The notes beneath the pieces are model-generated. The model worked only from the letters and a program-made list of their open reading frames with translations. It ran no database searches and had not been told where the DNA came from. 64,000 bases of DNA from Combretum micranthum (lineage: Eukaryota > Streptophyta > Magnoliopsida > Myrtales > Combretaceae). Below, one piece after another: positions 24,769 through 37,288 of the stretch. How positions within the stretch are numbered: the first letter of the stretch is position 1; every line of letters begins with the position of its first letter. Both the position numbers and the translations under genes were made by a program. The stretch spans positions 620,001 through 684,000 of the forward strand of contig JAMXBD010000722.1 in assembly GCA_024138025.1 (NCBI GenBank), in the 5' to 3' direction.

Positions 24769-26960
24769 ATCTCTTCTTTTCTCTCTCCCTCATTTTACTT
24801 CTTTTGTTTAAAAAATTTCACAAAATCCTCTTTATTCCCTCTCCATTGTCGTGACCTCCCCTCCCTCTACACACACACACACACTTTGTTTTTCCTTCAA
24901 ATTTCTTACTCCATACAACAAATAGGTAAGAGATCTATATTTTAGGATCTTGAAACATGTAATGGCAAGTTCATTCATGTGTGATTCCATACAAAATCCC
25001 CATGAGCTTCAAGCTAGGGAAGTAGAAATACTTGAACATGAGATCCTTGCCATCACAATGTTTTAGATCTTGTTATTTGAGTTATTATGCTATTATCTTG
25101 TTTTATTATTAAGTTATGTTGTTATTATTAATGATTTATGCATATATTCATCATCTATTCATGTTCACATAACCATCATAGTGTTCATGCACTTATAACT
25201 AGTTTAGTAGACTAGATTTAGTTGTTTTAAGTTTATACATACATTAGACTTTTGTTTTATGCTCTTAGATAACTTGTAATAGCTTAATGATAGTAGAAAA
25301 GTGTTAGGAAGCTCAAGATCTATATTAGTTTCAGCAAAAATAACTTTTGAAAATTCGGATAAAAAAAGAACCCTAATTAGAAAACCTATTTTTCAACTTC
25401 AAAATATGTATTTTTCATTTAAAATGAAGGGCTTAAGGAATACATATCACAAATGAATGATTTTGAGGAGTAAAGTTTAGATCTATGAGTTTATAGTTTA
25501 CTACTATGCATTTCTTTTATATTCATGTTCTTATTATGTGTAGATCTTAGATTTGAACTTGAACAAAAATAGTGAAATTCGTATCTAGGCAAAATCTATT
25601 CTTAAAAACCACTTTCCAAGTCTTAAAATGGAAGCTTTAGTTGAGAAAATGAAGTTTTAGTGGATGTATATCATCAAGACTTCTTTCTAAAAGAATCCAA
25701 GGTGATTTTCAAAAGTTATTTTCAAAATAAAAATTCTATTTTCGGATATAGGCTATGTCCTAGTTTAAAAACATGTTTTCCAACTCAAATATTAAAGTTT
25801 TGTTTAAAAAATGGAAGGCTTATGGAATAAGTATCAATAGAAGATTTTTTGATAAGTAAATGGTAGATCTACTAGTAGAGATTCTCAAAAATAGGAAGAG
25901 ATTATAAAGTATGAAATTTGAGTTCTATCCATATTTTGTAAATTCGGATGATTTCAAAACCATGCCTTAAAAGCCCATTTATCAACTTCAAAACTTTTGT
26001 TTTATATGAAAAATGAAGAGTTTAGGCCATAGATATCATTAAGTAGTGATTTTTATAAGTTGAAATGAGTTTTGATGAGATTAATGTATAAAACAATAAG
26101 TAGAATCAAGATGGAAAATTTGAAGCTAGTAGTCAACTTGTAAAATTCGTAACTTTGTATGATGCCCATGAAAACACCTATTATCCAAGTTCAAAATAAA
26201 AATTTTATGTATTAAATGAAATCCTTAAGTAGGAGGTATAGTAAAGTCTTAAATTTTAATGCATTAAACAACTTTTTCCCAAAGGAATAATTCAAAAAGT
26301 GGATTTCTAAAAATTCAGATTTTTGAGTAAATCCTATTTGAAAACATATTTACAAAGTGTAAGATGAAAATTTTTATGTAAAAATGAAGATCTTTGGTAG
26401 TATATATTATGAATACTCAATTCTAACTAAGATAACTAGAAATTCCTAAGCATGAATTCCAAAACACAAGTGTAATGTCAAAGTTAGGATACTAGATTTT
26501 TTTTTTTAGTTATTATTGTGGTCTTGCAAAATAAAATGTTACAAAATTTTCTTTTAACAAAAATCATCAAGATCATGCATACATTAAACTCATCACATGT
26601 CATTCATGTTAGGAAATCATTCATATTTCATGCTTACTTGATTTATCAAATAGAAACATTTCAAACAATTACAAAACTATTTTTCGGAAATGGAGATCGT
26701 TACCGATCAGACCTGATCCCTCTGTTTCGTGACCTAAATATTTTCAAGATTTGAAAATAATATTAGAATTAGATAGATCTTTCTAAGTAGATAGAAATCG
26801 ATATATAATTCGCGAAATTCCGAGTTAAAATGACCAAGTTATGGCCGTTTTAAGCCGGGACTTCCGCAAATAACGAGAATTATGAATTTGATAGTTTGTA
26901 TAAAATAGTTTGGATTAGTTAAGTGATGAAATACTTATTAAGGTATTTCTTCCTTGTTAG

Positions 26961-27021
26961 GTGATCCCGAAATCGACGATTTCCTACCATCGGATTACTT
27001 CTACTAAGAGACCGGTGATCC
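26961..27021 (+). other. Putative LTR micro-exon (S5 copy), donor mutated
   Basis: The acceptor-like TTGTTAG ends at 26960. The codons read DPEIDDFLPSDYFY then TAA (27005-27007). The usual GTGAGT donor after ATGGCTGA is mutated to ATGAGT here, so this copy may no longer splice at that site. Confidence 0.4.
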
Positions 27022-28056
27022 AATGGCTGAATGAGTCTTCTTCTTATTTTGTTACCTTGTTTGTGCTTGTAGCTTGTTACATTAGAATTATAGGAACAAG
27101 ATAAAAACCGATATGAATGGGGATGGGATAGATGATGAGACTATGATGAATGCCAAAGAATATTAAAGCATATCGAAACCACGATTCGATTGGATAACTG
27201 CACCGTTCATATTATCTCTGTTATGTGTATGATATTGGTTGGTCACTCTAAAAAATGTATGAATAAATTGATCTAAGCAAAAATTAAATTGGTCATGCAT
27301 CGCATCGGACATATTGCATTTGGCAGTGTGCTACTCCTACGCAGGTCGATTTGTATGGTCCGAGGACTCGTTTGGATAATGAGACTCGGTATCAGAGCTC
27401 ATTCATAGGGAACTAAGGCGCACCGGGGATGCATTCCATGTGTGAGCCTAGCCGAGTCGAATGCTATGAGCCGAGGGGCTCGGGGACTAGCAGCGGTCGT
27501 ATAGACTTTCAATACCATCCCTAACCTAAGATACAGAGTGTCACGCTCCGAAGGGTACCCTAAACGTGGTAGTCCGTCATACACAATATTAAAGCCTAAG
27601 AATGACCACCCAAGTCACGCAAAGGCTTCCATACTATGTACAAGGCATCTAACACATGGGGGAGACTCATCAGAGTGATACATTTTATGTTGATATAACT
27701 TGAGTAACAATGTAAAGGAAATTTGATTTACTATACTCTAATACAAAACATTATACTTCCATTACAATTTGTCAAAAAGATCTCACTACATAAACTATTA
27801 CAAGGCAAATCATAAAACCTAGCTAATAACTTCAAACATTCTTATTCTTTGGCGAAATCCTGAAGTCATTCTCGACTCCAACCATCACGACCCCCACTTT
27901 GGCACTCTTGAGATAACCTGTTTAATCAAACATCTATTGGAGTATAAGCTACACTAGCTTAGTGAGTAAGAACTTCCAGGATTACATTTATAACACATCA
28001 TACAGTCAAGTGATTAGTCAGACAAGTGGTATGCATCAAACACGTGAATTCAATAA

Positions 28057-28106
28057 ACATATGACCTGCTGGAAATCATATGTGAATGGACTTGCGCCCT
28101 CCATCC
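28057..28106 (-). other. Conserved double hairpin (S6 copy)
   Basis: ACATATGA (28057-28064) pairs with TCATATGT (28076-28083). GAATGGA (28084-28090) pairs with TCCATCC (28100-28106), with one mismatch. Confidence 0.6.
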
Positions 28107-29037
28107 CGGGTTAGCAGATTAACGAATCCCGCGATACGAATCGAGACCGTTTCAGCTTACAGACAACTATAAACTACAAAATCGCTTAAGGTACAACGAT
28201 AAACCCGCAAATGCTAATGCTCCGTCCCCATCGTGATATGAATGAGTTCAATTTCATCTTCAATTCCGAATAATCAATTATACCAATTCTTTTAAGTGAT
28301 CAATCAATAATAGCAGACAATCAATTCTAATTCTGTAAACCCCTAAAATTTCCGGAATCGGTTTAGCACAAAACCCTAACCGAGAGTCAAACAAAGCCCT
28401 AAAGGTCAACAAAATCCTAGTTTATCGTATCAATCGAAATCCGGCATTGCCGTTTTCTTTGGCCCAGAAAAACGAAGTTGAGATAATTAGCTCAAATAGT
28501 TCGTAATAACCATAGGTTTATAAAAGTTTCAGTTTCGCGAATTCGGGTCCTTCGAACCCGATCGACACAGTTCTTGAAAAACGTGTCTGGAAGCCCGGAA
28601 TAATAAAAATATTCTGAATACACCGTTAGACTCGTAAAAATATAAGTTTTCCAAAAATATCAGTTTCGTAAATTTTCGGTAAGTAAAAATAACAGATATA
28701 GCTATTAAACGCGTATTTTCTTACTATCGGTACTTTAATTGTCATATCTACTTTACATTACACTATTCATTACTATTCTACACTATTCTTTTATCTCTAC
28801 TTTTTCTTACACCTACTCTTACACTCTACATAACCTATTATCTTAACTTTTTACCTTTCCCATAACTTTATTTCACATCTACCTTACATATTACATCTTT
28901 TATCTTTCCAAAAAGTCAAAAAAATAAATCACACTCCCTCACTACACTCATGGCCGGCGCTACCCTCCCTCACATGCCCATCAATTTGTTTTAATTTTAC
29001 TTTATTTTAATCACACAAAAATCACTCCTCAAAATCC

Positions 29038-29045
29038 TATAAATA
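29038..29045 (+). promoter_or_regulatory. TATA box of LTR S7
   Basis: TATAAATA within TCCTATAAATACCCC, the best conserved promoter context in the family. The GGCCGGCGC box lies about 80 bases upstream. Confidence 0.7.
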
Positions 29046-30864
29046 CCCCCCTTCTCTTTCACTTCTTTCACACCACTTCTACACTAAAATTACTCTCTCA
29101 AAATCTCTCTAGAATTTCTCTCCAAGAAGCTCTTCAAGAAGTTCTCTTTAAGCTCATCTTCTTTAGGTAAAAATTCTTCAAGAAGTCTCCATGTTCATCT
29201 ACTTAGTATGAGCTTAGTATATGTTTTCTAAAACCATAAAGGTTAAGAAAGCAACAATAGGTTCATACTTTGTTTTTGTTCATAACCACAATTCCTTTAT
29301 GTTCATGTTTCCTTTATATATTCATTATGTTTTTCTTATGTTCATTATGTCTCTTTTATGTCCATAACTATCTACTATATCTAGATAACTATATACATAT
29401 TCTTTAGAGCATATAAGCTCACTTGCAATTTATTTAGTTCATGCAAAGCAATTTATTTACTTTTCCATTGCAATTTATTTATTCATTCCTTGTTGAAATT
29501 AAGACTAGTCTCTAGTCTTAGACTTGTCCTCATCAAGTCAAAACAAGCTTTTCTTTTTCATTTTATTTCGTTATGGGACTAGTTTATTTCTTAGTCCCGG
29601 GAGCCTTGAAAAAGCTAAGACTCCAATACTTGATTTTATTTTATGTTTTATGTTATTTTGTTTATTATTATTCTCATAATCATGTTCGTTTAGATTGTTG
29701 TCCAAAAGTTTTATTTTCTAAAGATAATGAAATAAAAGAAGACTTTTTGTCACTTAGGAATAAGTTTATGTGAAACATAAAAATATAAGATAACAAAAAT
29801 GAACTCCTTCATTTTCAAGTTACAAAAAGAATTCACTATGAATTTAGAAACTATTTTTACTTAAAAGCCATTAAATCTTTGTTACTCTACCTTGCTTTTC
29901 CAAAGAAAATATTTTGTTGACAAAAATGGTTCTTTTCATAAAGAAAGAAAATAAGAAGAATGACTAAGGAAATTTTTAAGTAAAGACCTTGCAAATAGGC
30001 AAAGAAAATTTATGGTTTGAAAAGAATAAAATTTTCACTTTTCAAATTACAAGAAAAAGTTAATAAGATTATAGAAATTAGTTTTTCTACAAAAAGTCCT
30101 TAATTGTTCCACTTTGTTTTTATAAGGAAACCAAATTTTCATGCATGGGTAATTGTTTTTGGAAATGGGAGACATGAGAAAAAGAATGAGAAATATCAAA
30201 TAAAGATTTTTGCCAAAACAAGTAAACAAAGGAATTTACACAAGAAAATGAAGAAAAGAATATTTTCTAGAAAACTTCAAAAATATTATTAGTGTAACTT
30301 AGAAAGTAGAAAATTTTATTTTCAAAAGTCACCTAGAAAAAGATAAATGAAACCAACATAAAACGGTTTTAGAAAATAAAGAAAACAAGGTATTCATTTC
30401 AAAAGAAATTTACAAAAACAAATTCCGAAAAGCTTCAATCCGACATTGTTTTATCGAAGAAAAATAATTGGACAACAAGACACTTGAACATGCTTAAATA
30501 TGAGTTATATAGTTATAAAAAGAGAATTTTTCAACTATATAGATAACTAAGTATTTATCAAAAGAATTTTGATTTCTTGAACCAAAGTTGTTTTTACTTG
30601 GAAATCCGTGGTGAATTTTGTCGCCACTTTTTCGAATCCTATATGGCTTTGTTTGTGGGAAATAATTTTAGAAATGGGTAGATCTTTTCGAGTAGATAGA
30701 AATCGGTATATTATATGCGCAATTCCGAGTTAAAATGACCAAGTTATGGCCGTTTTAAGTTGGAACATTCTTTTATACGAACTTTGACGTTCTTTGACAT
30801 TGTTTTGTCAAAAATTCAAGAAAATCTTCAAGAAAAACTCATTATGGGTATTTTCTTTGGTTAG

Positions 30865-30963
30865 GTGATCCCGAGGAAGGATTTCTTCACCCCGAGAACT
30901 ATTACGATTAAGTGGAGTGTGTGAACGACCCATCCGCTTAGAGGAATAGACGTCAATGGCATC
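30865..30963 (+). other. Putative LTR micro-exon (S7 copy)
   Basis: Follows TTTGGTTAG and precedes GTGAGTTTAT. After two bases it reads DPEEGFLHPENYYD, TAA at 30909-30911. If joined to the upstream leader at the AGGTAAA site (29165) the frame is open for about 35 more codons, but no ATG is found before an in-frame TAA, so the start is unexplained. ATGGCATC ends the exon. Confidence 0.5.
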
Positions 30964-31283
30964 GTGAGTTTATTTCCATTAAATGCTACACTTGTTGTGC
31001 TTGTAAATTAGTTTCACTAGAGTTAGGAAAAGATAAACCGATATGCATGTAAAATAATTCCTTGAAAGAATTCTAAGAATATCGAAGCCCGAATGGTTCT
31101 AAGTGATTGTTTTAGTATAATATTGATTTGTGTGAAATTCCTTGATCACCCTAAAGTTGAAATTAATTATGTTATGACTTTATAAATTAATGAACTCATG
31201 CATACCACGAAGTAAGTCACATTACATGGTTGGGTTATTATCCTTGGGTGAGAAGGATAGTAGGCTCATGTCGAAAGCAACAC

Positions 31284-31428
31284 TTGGCGGAAGATTCGAA
31301 AGCGATTGCTTGGCGGCTTAATGGAATATGCTTGGCGGTTGATCCGAAAGCAAGGTCAAATCAAGTAGGTTCGGAATACTTGGCGATGAGTGCTCGCAAG
31401 TATAAAAGTTTTTATTGAATGCTTGGCG
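31284..31428 (+). repeat. TTGGCG minisatellite in LTR S7
   Basis: Five TTGGCG cores at 31284, 31310, 31332, 31380 and 31423, with spacers that alternate CGAAAGC-like and variable sequence. It occupies the same LTR position as the GGCgAGTAGGAGCC array in E1. The mirror copy is in S4. Confidence 0.7.
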
Positions 31429-31494
31429 ATGTGTGCTCCCAAGCTTAAATTTTTCTATTATTAAATCTACTTGTTTTGAGTATCACCAAACCCC

Positions 31495-31544
31495 GAATGG
31501 AGGGCGTAAATCCATTCAACATATAGTTCCCGGAAAGCTATATG
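31495..31544 (+). other. Conserved double hairpin (S7 copy)
   Basis: GAATGGA (31495-31501) pairs with TCCATTC (31511-31517), loop GGGCGTAAA. CATATAG (31520-31526) pairs with CTATATG (31538-31544), loop TTCCCGGAAAG. The loops are conserved between subfamilies while the stems covary. Confidence 0.75.
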
Positions 31545-34500
31545 ATTGTTTGCCCACATGTTTGATGCATTACATATGTGTGCTTATCCAACTTGTTTGA
31601 ATCTTGTCACAAGAAGTTATTTATGGAAATAGTTCTCACTAAGCCTATTAGCTTATACCCCGATAGCTATCTTTTGCAGTTTCCGTATTTATGGCTAAGG
31701 CCACATGGACCATGTGGGCAGGTAATCCCTTTTGAATATTAGAACTACTGGATAAAGTACATCATAGTATTAGCATGCAAATATTTATATAATAGCTTAG
31801 TAAATTAGGAAGTGGTTCCTAAGAATGCACGATCTTTGCTATGAACAAATATTTATTGTGAATCCTCCTTTCTTAATATGTTTTTATATCTCCTTAAGCT
31901 TCATTATTCCATATATGGTCCTCTAAAATTGTGAAAGTAAGCCTTACACTTGATATAAAAGCTTTTGAAATGACTAAGGTTGTCATACTTAAGCTTTAAT
32001 ATTGAGTGTAGCGGACTGTCACGTTTAGGGTACCCGTTGGGGCGTGACAAATTCACCTATACAAGCAATAGTTAATCACTCGGCTTCGATATTCTTACAT
32101 TCCACTTCTCATATCAACAACAAGCATACATAATCCCCATTCGTCCCCATCATGCATATTCATTTTATCTTTACCAAATATCTAGTGCAACTATTATCAC
32201 AGTCACATACAATAAATGAAATCGGAAGTAATACTCACTCGGCCATTGGATCACTGGTCTTTGAGTACAAGTAATCCGGTGGAAAGGAATCATCGATATC
32301 AGGGTCACCTAAAAAGGAAGAAATACTCTAATAAGTATTTCAACTCAAACTAATCCAAACGATTTTATATGAACTATCAAATTTGTAATTCTCATCTAAG
32401 CGGGAATTCCAACTTAAAACGGCCATAACTTGGTCATTTTAACTCGGAATCTCGCAAATTTTTTTCCATCTGCTTCGAAAGATCTATCTAATTCTAATAT
32501 TATTTTTAAGTTTTGAAAACTTTGAAGCTTCAAAAAGATCGGATCAGATCAGAACAGTGGCAAATTCCAATTCCGAAAAATAGTTTAGTAAATATTTGTA
32601 ATTTCCTACTATATAAATTAGCTATACATGCAATATGAATGATTTCCTAACATGAATGACATGAGATGAGCTTAATGTATGCATGATCTTGATGATTTTT
32701 GCTAAAAGAATATTTTATAACTTTTTATTTTGCAAGACCATAATAACAACTACTTATGAAAAATCTAGTTTTTTAACTTTGATCATTTCCATTTGTTTTG
32801 AATTTATTACTTAAGAAAATATAATTATTTTTGTTAAAATTGAGTCTTCATTATATATTTTATTTTGACCTTCATTTCTATATAAAAATTTCCATTTTAC
32901 ACTTTGTAAACATGTTTTCAAGTAGGGTTGATTCAAAAATCCGAATTCTGTAACAATTGTTTGTGTGGTGATTCCTTTAAGTAAAAATCATTTGATATAT
33001 AGAAAATTAAGGCTCAACCATGCCTAGCCACTAAGGACTTTATTTCTTTGATCAAACTTCTAATTTGAGTTTGGAAAATATGGGTTTTCATGCCATTACT
33101 CCATTATTACGAATTTCTTAAAATGACAACAACTCAAATTTTTTCTACTTCATTTCTACTCCTTGTTCTATATATTTTTCTTAGCAACTTCTATCTTAAT
33201 TTATCAAAATCATTACTTGATGCTACCTATGACATAATCTCCTCATTCTTCATATAAAACACAAGTTTTGGAGTTAGTAAATGAGATTTTAAGGCATGGC
33301 TTTGAAATCATCCGAATTTACAAATTTTGGATCAACTCAATTTTCATACTTTATTTCTACAATGCATCATGCATATATGTATTACCTACAAGCTATTGTT
33401 ATGAAGGATATGAGATGATCTACCTATATGTATACATATATTATCAAGAATTCTTTTTGAAAACCTTTACTTTGCAAAACTTTGAATTATACTAGACTTA
33501 AGAAAAAAATAGTTTTTCTTATTGTAAAATTATACTTTCTTTTATCAAACTCAACCTTGATGATCTATATAATCATCACCTTCATTGTTTCGATTAAAAC
33601 CTTCACTTGGGGTTAGAAAATAGATGTTTAAATAGGTGGTTTACCTAAGGATGAATTTTACAAAATTTTGAAGAATGAAAACATTGGTTAACCTATTCTT
33701 GGAAACCATTTGTTGTTCTAAGGTTATATTTTGATAAACACCTTTTTATCCTTATCAAAACTTGGTCTTTATTATATATATATATACCCTAAGACTTCCA
33801 TTTTCCTATCAAAATTATCATTTTGGCATTTGGAAATAGGTGTTTAAATTGTGGCTATTTTCAAATCAGAATTTTGAGAAATTCATTTGAGCTTGTTTTC
33901 TTTGTAAAACTCATTTTGTCTTTCAAAAACCATTTCCTAATCAAACCTACCTCTTACGACTTCCATTTCTTTAATAAAAGTCTTGTTTTGAAGTTGAAAA
34001 ATGGGTTTTCAAAATTGGTCTTGGTTGGGATCCGAATTTACAAAATTTATTTTTGGACATATCTTTTGATAAAATCTATCTACACTTATGAAAATCCATT
34101 CGTTACATATCCTATCTTAAGAGCCTTCCATATCTTGAATAAAAACTTCATTTTTGAGTTGGAAAACATGTTTTTAAAATATGTCTTGACCAAAATCTGA
34201 AAATGAGATTTTTATTTTGAAAATCACCTTTGATTCTTGTAAAAAGAAGTCTTGATGATATACATATATTAAGCCTTCATTATTTCAAGTAAAAACTTCA
34301 TTTTGATACTTGGAAAGTGGTTTTTAAATAGGGGTTTGCCAAAATACGAATTTCATAATTTTTGTTCAAGTTCAAATCTAAGATCTACACATAATATGAA
34401 CATGAATATAAAAGAAACCCATGGTAGTAAACTATAAACTCATAGATCTAAACTTTACTCATCAAAATCATTTATTTATGTTGTCTATACCCTAAGCCCT

Positions 34501-37288
34501 TCATTTTCAATGAAAAATACACATTTTGAAGTTGAAAAATAACTTTTCTAAATATGGTTCATTTTTCATCCGAATTTTCAAAAATGATTTTTGTTGAAAT
34601 AAAAATAGATCTTGAGTTTTCTCAAACATTCCTACTATCATCATACTACTATAAGTTATCAATGAACATAAAATAAAGTCAAATGCATTTTATAAACTCA
34701 AAACACTAGATCTAGTTTACTACACTAGTTATAAATGTATGAACACACGTGAATGAGGAATATATGCATAAATCATAAGCAATAAAAAAAATAATAACTC
34801 AAATAACAATATCTATGGCATAAACGAAAATCAAAGCTACAAAAAGTTAGATCTATAAAATATAACTACTTTAAACAAGGAAACAAGAATGATACAAGAG
34901 AAAGATCACAGAGAAATGGAGTGTTTCACTTTGGCATCATCATCCTTAGCTTTTAAGCTAATGGAATGTCATTTGATGCATGAAACTCTCACTATACTTT
35001 ACCTATATCACCTATGGAAGCTTTGGACAAGAGTTTTATTCAAGATCCTTGAAGAAATATGTGTAGAAGCTTATAGAAGAAGAAGGGGGCAGCTTGTGTT
35101 CTTGAAGAAACAAGAACAAAATGAAGAAGAAAAGAGAGGAAAAAGAGAGAGAAAAGGTTAAGGAATGAAAAAGGGTAAAAGGAGTAAATGAAAGAGAGAG
35201 AGAAACTGAGTGTATTGATGAATGAAAGAAGAAAAAAAATAAAACAAGGCAGCTAAGATGGGAGCATGCTACACGTGAATTAGAGAGAGAGGAGAGAGAG
35301 GGTTTGTTTGAAATTTGACTTGAAATTGAATTGTGTAATGAATGTATAATGTAGCTTCTTTAAGAAGGAGTAGAATATATTTATTTTAGTCAAATTAGGA
35401 GTAATTAAAGGACAATGGCAGCCATAAAGAAGGAAAAATCCGCCATGAAGTTATATAATGAAGTGTAAAAAGATTGAAGTGAAAAAGAAGTGATATGTGA
35501 AAGGTATACTTAAAAGTATGGGTTGTAAGAGTACTTTCTTAATAAAATAAAATAAAATTAGAAAATTTATTCCAAATATTTGTAGCAGATTTTTCATAAT
35601 TAAAATTAAATAATTATTTGAATTATTTTAGTATTTTAACAAATATGTTACCGATATGATCAAAATAGGCGAATATGTGTTATAAATGATATTTTTATAA
35701 CCCGAAAAATTCTTAAAAAATTATTTTATGGAAATAAAAATATTTTTTAAATATTTTCTAATTATTAAATTAATTTATTTCATTTTTAGTATCGGGTCTT
35801 AAACAGAATCTGATCCCATAAAAGCCTAAACTAACTATATTTTAGAAAAAAAAATTTCTATAATATATAAAATATTTATCTAAAAATATAAGGCTTTATA
35901 AGAATAATAAAATTGTGTAATGAAATAAAAGTGAATAGTGCAAAAGACTAATTAATTACCGATAGTAATGCAAATACGATAAAAAGGTTATAACTGTAAC
36001 TTTTATAAGCCGAAAAATTATATAACTGATATATTTGGAAATCTTATGAAATTATGAGTCTAACGATACTAATGGTATATTTTTGATATCTCAAGCCCCG
36101 GGATACGCTTTTCGAAGTCTGTATTTGAACATGTTCGAAATAGGTCAAAAATTTACTAATCTAATATTTTTAAACAACTTATATTACTACGAGCTATTCT
36201 ACATATTTAAACTATACCTCAGTCTCTAGGGTTAAGGGCGCTAGATTGCCAGACTTAGGCTATTGTATTCCGGTTAGGGTTTCTGGGTGACTTTTCCGGG
36301 TTAGATCCTTGCTAAGTTGGAAACTGATATTTTATGGTTATACAACATATTTGATTTAAGAAATTTATCTTAAATTTTATTTTTGTAAGTATTTAATATC
36401 TTTTAATGTTTTCGGAATTCTTGAATTGGGTTTCATTTCCGAAAGTTAATCGTTATTTACTTTTTAATAATTTGATTTTGGGTTCTATATTACCCGATTT
36501 TATAAGTCGAAGTTACGTATGGAATTTATCGTACATAGTGGTTTTGGAATCAAAGTATGATGAGTTCTTATTTTGTTTTTAAGGATTCTAATTTTTTTCA
36601 AGATTCGAAAATTTCTGGATTCGCTCGTGTTTTTGGACTAGTTGAAATTCGGTTTTAATTTGGAGTGATTTTTAGGGTTTATTTTCGAAGTTTATTTTGA
36701 AATTATTTACTGAAATTTTCCGAGGCTTACACAGAGAGCATAAATTCGTTCTGTGTATGGGTTCCGGTTACCCATACATAATTGTCTGCTCATGTGTTTA
36801 TTCATGCATAGCATATGGTTGATTTATAACTTGCTTGTTATGGTACAAAATTAAGGGAATTCTCACTAAGCTAATGTAGCTTATATCCCAATAGATGTTT
36901 GAATGAACAGGTTATCTCAAGTATGCTAAGTAGGGACCGAAATGGTTGGAGCCGAGAATGATTTTGGGATTCCGACAGAAAATAAGAATGCTTGAAGTTA
37001 TTAGCTAGGTTTTATGATTTTCCTTGTAATAGTTTTATGTAGTGAAATCTTTTGATGAATTGTAATTGGAGTATAATGAATTGTATTTGAAGTATAGTGA
37101 ATTGAATTTCCTTTACATTGTTACTCAAGTTGTATCAACATAAAATGTATCACTCCGATGTGTCTCCTCCATGTGTTAGACGCCTTGTACATAGTATGGA
37201 AGCCTTTGCATGACTAAGGCGGTCATTCCTAGACTTTAATATTGTGTACGCTGAACTGCCACGTTTAGGGTACCCTTCGGGCGTGACA

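Larger units (their letters stand above)
28334..32049 (+). mobile_element. Solo LTR S7 (group I, 3.7 kb) with AATTC target duplication
   Basis: Starts TGTAAACCCCTAAAATTTCCGG and ends ..GTTGGGGCGTGACA. AATTC is at 28329-28333 and 32050-32054. It is the best-preserved example of the LTR layout: ATGGCCGGCGC box 28950-28960, TATA 29038-29045, donor-like TTTAGGTAAA at 29163-29172, conserved box 30670-30765, acceptor TTAG at 30861-30864, micro-exon 30865-30963, GTGAGT donor at 30964, TTGGCG array 31284-31428, double hairpin 31495-31544, third hairpin 31640-31655, acceptor-like TCTTTTGCAG near 31679, terminal box to 32049. It is nearly identical to S4 in inverse orientation. Confidence 0.95.
27539..36731 (-). 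mobile_element. Solo LTR S6 (group IV, about 5.5 kb net), contains S7
   Basis: The minus strand starts TGTAAGCCTCGG at 36731 and ends ..GGAGCGTGACA at 27539, with CAGAG at 27534-27538 and 36732-36736. It lies inside the hairpin-1 position of S5. It shares with S1 the two-module U3 (35690-36060) and the long 5' region. S7 is inserted 795 bases from its 3' end. The micro-exon peptide (32306-32265) reads DPDIDDSFPPDYLY but the stop has become TCA. Open frames at 33268-33495, 33823-34200 and 34889-35161 are on the opposite strand of the LTR and look incidental. Confidence 0.92.
23213..37288 (+). mobile_element. Solo LTR S5 (group IV, about 4.9 kb net), contains S6 and S7
   Basis: Starts TGTAAGCCCCGG at 23213 and ends ..CGGGCGTGACA at 37288. 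The flanks are GATCT (23208-23212) and GATTT (37289-37293), one mismatch. The copia integrase frame continues exactly from 37289 (..IQEMTK) to 23212 (SMLNEN..), confirming one insertion. S6 sits at 27539-36731. Most of S5 parallels S1, but 24056-24930 (second U3 module and promoter) resembles the different LTR at 62328-64000, as if the promoter had been exchanged. TATA is at 24761-24768, an (AC)n tract at about 24871-24886, and the micro-exon peptide at 26963-27007. Confidence 0.9.

Noticed and set aside
34889..35161. 90-codon plus-strand frame with a basic tail
   Set aside because: It is the antisense of the pyrimidine-rich leader of minus-strand LTR S6, so an incidental purine-rich frame.
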